A stretch of 64,000 nucleotides of DNA. Origin: JANSYL01 sp963921255. GTDB taxonomy: Bacteria > Pseudomonadota > Alphaproteobacteria > Rhodobacterales > Rhodobacteraceae. This document shows positions 59,959 through 64,000 of the stretch, one piece after another. Location of the stretch: the NCBI GenBank assembly GCA_963921255.3, contig CAWUEW020000002.1, positions 186,001 to 250,000 of the forward strand, read 5' to 3'. The notes below the pieces were generated by a model, which saw nothing but the letters and a program-made list of their open reading frames with translations, did no database searches and had not been told where the DNA came from. The position numbers were made by a program, and so were the translations under genes. The number at the start of each line of letters is the position of its first letter. The stretch's first letter is position 1.

Positions 59959-60873
59959 ATGTCTGAATTCGATCAGAATAAACTCAGAAGGCTGGATGTG
60001 GCGTTGCTGCTGATATTCCTCGGTGTTTTGCGCCATGGGAAAGCGTCCCTCGTTGCCGATGAGCTTGGCTTGACCGCGCCTTCCATAAGCCACGCGCTGG
60101 CTCGACTACGGGACATATTCGACGATCCGCTGTTTCTGCGGCGCCCCCATGGTCTGGAGCCGACCGCGTTTACCCGCGCGATTGAGCCCGATATTCGAAA
60201 AGCGGTCGAGGCTTTGCAGGCCTCCCTCGCGGGGCCTGATGTTTTTGATCCCAACACGTCCACCGCACATATACGCCTCTCTGCCCGGGACAGCGAAATG
60301 GCGGCAACGTTGCCAGATGCCCTGGGGCGAATGTTTGAGCGGGCGCCAAACCTTTCGCTCTCGGTGCAGGCCTTGCCATCCAATGAGGCGATCACAGGAT
60401 TGCGCGACGGCGCGCTCGATCTTGCGGTCGGTTTCTTTGGACGTGTTAGTAACGATCTTGATGCAACGCCGCTGCGAACGGAGAGGTACCTTGTCGCCGG
60501 GCGCACTGGGCATCCGCTTTTGCAGGGGCCGCTCACGCTGGAAAAGTATCTAAAGGCCGATCATGCACTTGTAGCGTCGGATGCGTCTCGTCGCGGTATA
60601 GTGGATGACAGATTGGCCGAAAATCATCAGGCGCGACGGGTGGTTCTATCGTTGCCGCAGTTCATGCCCGCGCTGGCGGTACTGGGCCAATCAAACCTAA
60701 TCGCAACTCTACCTGCGCGCCTTGTTGAGAGTCACGCAAACCGCTTTGGACTTGTCGCCAAAGAGCCTCCTTTGGCCCTACGTTCCTTTGATATCAAGCT
60801 TCTGCGGCACCGGCGAGATCTTAGGAATCCTGTTGTCACGTGGTGCATCGAACAAATCCTGAAAAGCGTCTAG
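59959..60873 (+). CDS. LysR-family transcriptional regulator
   Basis: 304 aa. The N-terminal winged HTH is 'VLRHGKASLVADELGLTAPSISHALARLRDIFDDPLF' (about residues 23-60, read in two parts), ending 'LFLRRPHGLEPT'. The C-terminal effector domain (about 95-300) follows. It is divergent from the DJ-1/hydrolase unit with 94 bp between start codons, the standard LysR arrangement, so it probably controls those genes in response to an unknown ligand. The Shine-Dalgarno sequence is weak. Confidence 0.9.
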   Translation: MSEFDQNKLRRLDVALLLIFLGVLRHGKASLVADELGLTAPSISHALARLRDIFDDPLFLRRPHGLEPTAFTRAIEPDIRKAVEALQASLAGPDVFDPNTSTAHIRLSARDSEMAATLPDALGRMFERAPNLSLSVQALPSNEAITGLRDGALDLAVGFFGRVSNDLDATPLRTERYLVAGRTGHPLLQGPLTLEKYLKADHALVASDASRRGIVDDRLAENHQARRVVLSLPQFMPALAVLGQSNLIATLPARLVESHANRFGLVAKEPPLALRSFDIKLLRHRRDLRNPVVTWCIEQILKSV

Positions 60874-61414
60874 ATTATTCTCAGACAAGCCTTGACTAGG
60901 TCCGCAAGCTAATCCGACACGGGTTGCTTGTTCGCACACAGCCCGAAGCTGCCGTTTCGCATCGCTCGGAAACGCCGCAATGCGGTGCGCAAAAGCCGAC
61001 ATTCCATAGTGGATGGTCGCAACCCGAGCGCCCGAGGCCTCGACCCTGCAACTGACGGGAGTGGCCAATAGAGCGGCGGTGTTGGAGTTTCCTTGGAGAC
61101 GGTCGCGCCCGCGACGCAAGAAAAGATCCGTGCCTCGGATTTCAATCCCCTGCGCCTAGTGCCACTGGGGGCGTCACATCACGCCAGACTAGGTCGCGAA
61201 GCAATCGAGGTGCCATTTGAATAGCAAGCAGGCGCCGGACACCTCAAACGCCTTTCATCTTAAAGCGCCTGAGGTCACCCGCGCGGGCATCCGTCCACTG
61301 ATGAACCCGGTCGACCATTCGTGCAAGAACCGCTCCCATTGGTGCAAACCTGCTGTGATTGGGCGCAACCAACCGCAACTGATGCCGTGTCAATTCAATG
61401 AATGGAGACGCGAC
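60874..61414. other. Intergenic region without recognised gene
   Basis: 541 bp between the LysR gene and the secreted hydrolase gene. Several short frames cross 60900-61150 on the minus strand, but none has a ribosome site or recognisable product. The frame of the downstream hydrolase is open back to 61217, yet the part before 61415 has no signal peptide or family motif. The last 30 bp hold the hydrolase ribosome-binding site. Confidence 0.45.
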
Positions 61415-63175
61415 ATGACACAGCTCTTGATGACATCAATGAAGGCCATTTCGATCACGCTGCCGCTGACTTTAACGATGAGCGCGGCAATCGCTGACCC
61501 AATGGAGGTTCGGGTTGAGATGCGGGACGGCACCCAACTCAGCACACTGGTCTACCTCCCGGACGGCGAAGGCCCGTTTCCGACGCTGGTGGCCCGGACG
61601 ATCTACGGCCCGCCGATCATTCCCATCGGCGGCGAGCTCTACGACAGCAGCATGACGCTGGCAGACTATCAGCCTTCTGAAGACGATGATGACGACGAGG
61701 CCGCCATTGCGGCCGGCTGGCCGTTGATCACCGAGAACGGCTACGCGCTGGTGATTCAGAACACCCGCGGCCGAAATGGCTCTGACGGTGTCGACCGGTC
61801 CTGGCGCGATGACGGCGAGGACGGCTATGACCTAATCGAATGGGTCAATATCCAAGACTGGAGCAACGGGCGCATAGGCCTCTTTGGAGACAGCGCCGTA
61901 GGTGTGAGCGCCGCATTGGCAGCAGCCGAACAGCCGCCGGCGCTTGATGCGCTTTTCCTGCAAACAACACCGGCCGACCCTTTCGGTACCGATATGGCCC
62001 CGCGCGACGGCGCACTGCGGACCGAGTCCTTGCTGGTACAAGGCGGTTTCCTGGCCTTTGATGTGAGCGAAAGCCACATCGCCGGGCGCGGGATAACAGG
62101 TGAGGATGTGCCTGCCCTAGTTCCGTCCATCGGCCTCTATGTGCAGGGTTTGTTTGAAGGGCTCGAAGATCCATTGCAATCTGAAACCTGGTTGGCTGCC
62201 CCTTTGGCTGACGTGCCAGAGCTGGATCAGCTGATGCCGTTCTGGTCGATCCTGAGGGACGAGGCCGCGCTGGAAGCCTTCCGCCAGGACACAAATGCCC
62301 TTGGCCGGATTGAGGTTCCCACCTCCGTGGTCACGTTGTGGCAGGACACCTTCGCGGAAAGCACCTTTGACCTTTTTGCCGATCTGCAAGATCGCGATAT
62401 CCCGCGCGAGTTGTTGGTGGTGAATGGCACACACTATGAGATCGACGATCCGCGCATCTTCCCTGAACCGCGCATGCTGTCCTGGTTCGATCACTGGCTG
62501 AAGGATGCCCCGCGAGCGGAACGCGCAGTAGTGCAGGCCGCAACTCAGGGAAGCGACACCTTTGTTATTGGCAGCGAAATTGCGGATATTGTTGGCGCAA
62601 CGGAACGCTACTTCCTCTCCTCGGATGGGCTGAGCACATCGCCGATCGATAGCACCGGAAGCATTATCAGTGACCCTGCGAACCCTGTCCCGACACAGGG
62701 CGGTCGCTATCTGTTGGCAGCGTCCGGTTCGCTTGAGCAGACCAACCTTTTGGGCCGCGCAGACACGCTGGTTTATGAGGCGTCGGCCTTTGACCAGATG
62801 CGTATCCTGTCGGGTCCCGTAACCGGGCAGGTCGTGGTCGCCAGTGATGCCCCAAGTTTTGACGTCAGCATCCGTTTGCTTGATGTCGCGCCTGATGGCA
62901 GCGCCAGCCTGATCCTGTCTGATCACCTGCGGATCGAAGCCGCCCCCCGGATGCCTACGACCGTGCCTTTTGATATGAGCCTGATACGCCACCGACTGGA
63001 CGAGGGCCACCGGGTGGCTATCATGATCGCTGGCTCTGATTTCCCGGCGTGGGATCGCAACCCCCAAACTGGCGCCTCGATCTTTGACAGCAGCGATCTT
63101 CAGACTGCTGAGATTCAGATCATCAGTGGAAGAGATGCGCTAACCTATATCGATCTGCCATTCGCCACGGAATAG
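61415..63175 (+). CDS. Secreted CocE/NonD-family (X-Pro dipeptidyl-peptidase S15-like) hydrolase
   Basis: 586 aa with a signal peptide (about residues 1-28, 'ITLPLTLTMSAAIADP'). The alpha/beta hydrolase core has 'RDGTQLSTLVYLPDGEGPFPTLVARTIYG' (split in view) and 'VIQNTRGRNGSDG', and the nucleophile S160 is in 'IGLFGDSAVG', the family's 'GxSxxG'. The catalytic His is probably in 'VNGTHYEIDD'. A C-terminal jelly-roll domain (about 430-586) ends 'RDALTYIDLP'. Acidic 'EDDDDDEAA' at about 89-97 is an unusual surface insert. GGAGA precedes the ATG at 61415. Family members cleave peptides, cocaine or cephalosporin esters; the natural substrate here is unknown. Confidence 0.87.
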   Translation: MTQLLMTSMKAISITLPLTLTMSAAIADPMEVRVEMRDGTQLSTLVYLPDGEGPFPTLVARTIYGPPIIPIGGELYDSSMTLADYQPSEDDDDDEAAIAAGWPLITENGYALVIQNTRGRNGSDGVDRSWRDDGEDGYDLIEWVNIQDWSNGRIGLFGDSAVGVSAALAAAEQPPALDALFLQTTPADPFGTDMAPRDGALRTESLLVQGGFLAFDVSESHIAGRGITGEDVPALVPSIGLYVQGLFEGLEDPLQSETWLAAPLADVPELDQLMPFWSILRDEAALEAFRQDTNALGRIEVPTSVVTLWQDTFAESTFDLFADLQDRDIPRELLVVNGTHYEIDDPRIFPEPRMLSWFDHWLKDAPRAERAVVQAATQGSDTFVIGSEIADIVGATERYFLSSDGLSTSPIDSTGSIISDPANPVPTQGGRYLLAASGSLEQTNLLGRADTLVYEASAFDQMRILSGPVTGQVVVASDAPSFDVSIRLLDVAPDGSASLILSDHLRIEAAPRMPTTVPFDMSLIRHRLDEGHRVAIMIAGSDFPAWDRNPQTGASIFDSSDLQTAEIQIISGRDALTYIDLPFATE

Positions 63176-63195
63176 GCCTTGATCAGACAATACAT

Positions 63196-63228
63196 GTGTA
63201 AGGGCGGGCCAAGTGGATCGCCCTTCAC
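63196..63228. terminator. Hairpin between convergent hydrolase and LytTR genes
   Basis: GTG(T)AAGGGCG (63196-63206) pairs with CGCCCTTCAC (63219-63228) through a 10-bp stem with one bulged base and a 12-base loop. It lies in the 59-bp gap between two convergent genes. No long T-run follows; termination in both directions is likely from position. Confidence 0.5.
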
Positions 63229-63234
63229 TGATGA

Positions 63235-64000
63235 TCAAGGGATCGTCGCAAGACCTTCTGCGCGTTGTTCATCTACGCGTTCATTCAAAGCCTTTGCGTT
63301 GGCGCGACTGACTGGCAGATCAATGTCATTCGTCAGCTTTGCCCGCAGGCTACCGCCATCGCGCACCAGATCCGTCACATGATCAATTGCCACCCAATGT
63401 GATCGGTGGATTTGGATGCCATCGAACCGTTGAAGCACGTCAAGTGACCGGCCAAAGCCGAAAAGGATCAGCGTGTCACCAAGGGTGGTATAGACCCGAA
63501 GGTAATGCAACTCGGCGCTCACGGCGACGATGTTTCGCCCCAGCGGCTTGGGCATTCTGGTCCAGAACTCGCGTTCATCATCAGAAACCTCCAGAGAAGG
63601 TTCGCCACCACTACTGTCATCCACGATCATCTGTGGGACCGATAGTTTTGAAAGCGCGCGCGCGTTCAGCAAGATCCATACTAGCGTGATGGGAAAAACG
63701 AATGCCGCAAATTCGCCGGCCCACATTTTCAGAACCGGACCGGTGTCTTCGCTATCGTTTGGCGCAGCAAAGAGCGCATCAAGACCAATTGCAAATGGGG
63801 TAAAAGCCAACGCTCCTAGTGCACCGGCCGTCACTGTCAGTGAAATTGGTGAAAACCGATCCAGAACCCGCGCTCTGCCCAACAGTTCCTGGGCGCCGTA
63901 CAAAAGCGGCAACGCAATGGCGACGTGCAGTGCCCAGAACACGAAAGACGTCGTCGCCGTCAGTCCTTCTGCGGCCGCAGGGCGCAACAGCCACAGGATC
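63235..64000 (-). CDS. Membrane-anchored LytTR-type DNA-binding regulator (5' end outside window)
   Basis: The frame is open to the right edge, so the N-terminus is missing; the visible part is about 255 residues. Three to four membrane helices come first ('TATTSFVFWALHVAIALPLL', 'SLTVTAGALGALAFTPFAIGL', 'FAAFVFPITLVWILLNARAL'). The C-terminal LytTR domain (last about 100 residues) shows 'NIVAVSAELHYLRVYTTLGDTLILFGFGRSLDVL' and 'QIHRSHWVAIDHVTDL' (read in two parts), the usual 'RVHRSyiVN' motif in variant form. Such membrane-tethered LytTR proteins act as one-component regulators sensing the membrane or a small signal. No target is apparent. Confidence 0.85.
   Translation of the reverse strand, partial: ILWLLRPAAAEGLTATTSFVFWALHVAIALPLLYGAQELLGRARVLDRFSPISLTVTAGALGALAFTPFAIGLDALFAAPNDSEDTGPVLKMWAGEFAAFVFPITLVWILLNARALSKLSVPQMIVDDSSGGEPSLEVSDDEREFWTRMPKPLGRNIVAVSAELHYLRVYTTLGDTLILFGFGRSLDVLQRFDGIQIHRSHWVAIDHVTDLVRDGGSLRAKLTNDIDLPVSRANAKALNERVDEQRAEGLATIP

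Noticed and set aside
60909..61145. 78-codon minus-strand frame after the LysR gene
   Set aside because: No ribosome site, no recognisable product, and a competing frame of similar length overlaps it. I could not support a gene.

Overview
The window reads as a chromosome or large-replicon segment of a marine alphaproteobacterium, most likely a Rhodobacteraceae (roseobacter-type) organism. This is inferred from the high G+C, two TRAP transporters in one catabolic cluster, matAB, a PutA without an N-terminal ribbon-helix-helix domain next to an Lrp-type regulator, and several 2-oxoglutarate dioxygenases. No rRNA, tRNA or CRISPR array was recognised.

Layout. 1-6710: the N-terminal 2,236 residues of a giant bacterial-Ig-repeat surface protein (minus strand, running off the left edge). 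7030-24243: a dense catabolic region. It holds a YciI-like protein, malonyl-CoA synthetase and decarboxylase (MatB, MatA), a fumarylacetoacetate-hydrolase-family enzyme, a RutE-like nitroreductase, a DctPQM TRAP transporter, an intradiol ring-cleavage dioxygenase, a GntR regulator, a TAXI-type TRAP transporter, a GST, a sulfatase and an MhpA-like flavin hydroxylase. Four AT-rich sites with a TCGA core lie in front of the outward units and suggest one GntR regulon. A coherent but unproven reading is (desulfation), hydroxylation, intradiol cleavage of a polyhydroxybenzene, acylpyruvate-type hydrolysis to pyruvate plus malonate, then MatB and MatA to acetyl-CoA.

24416-29000: polysaccharide-type genes (FkbM-like methyltransferase, GT4 glycosyltransferase, UDP-HexNAc 6-dehydrogenase) and a divergent SAH-hydrolase-like protein. 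29315-33359: a tight four-gene cassette (amidohydrolase, FAD oxidase, TauD-type dioxygenase, DUF2165 membrane protein), followed by a Tat-exported ABC substrate-binding protein. 35376-40632: alanine dehydrogenase, Lrp/AsnC regulator and PutA (amino-acid catabolism). 40654-45648: class II aldolase overlapping a gamma-butyrobetaine-dioxygenase-like enzyme, a divergent GlxA-type AraC regulator, and a CoA-transferase. 45730-48593: aldose epimerase-like protein, DMT exporter, and a split YeeE/YedE pair.

48687-54934: two overlapping genes for large exported beta-rich proteins. The first has lost its 5' end at an IS1595-family element. 54877-58353: that element, 3,477 bp between 23-bp inverted repeats, carries a frameshifted EcoRI-type adenine methyltransferase, a DUF262-HNH nuclease and a 56-residue protein besides the transposase. 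There is no target-site duplication, so it probably marks a rearrangement junction. 58354-64000: a DJ-1/alpha-beta hydrolase pair with divergent LysR regulator, a secreted CocE/NonD-type hydrolase, and a membrane-anchored LytTR regulator cut by the right edge.
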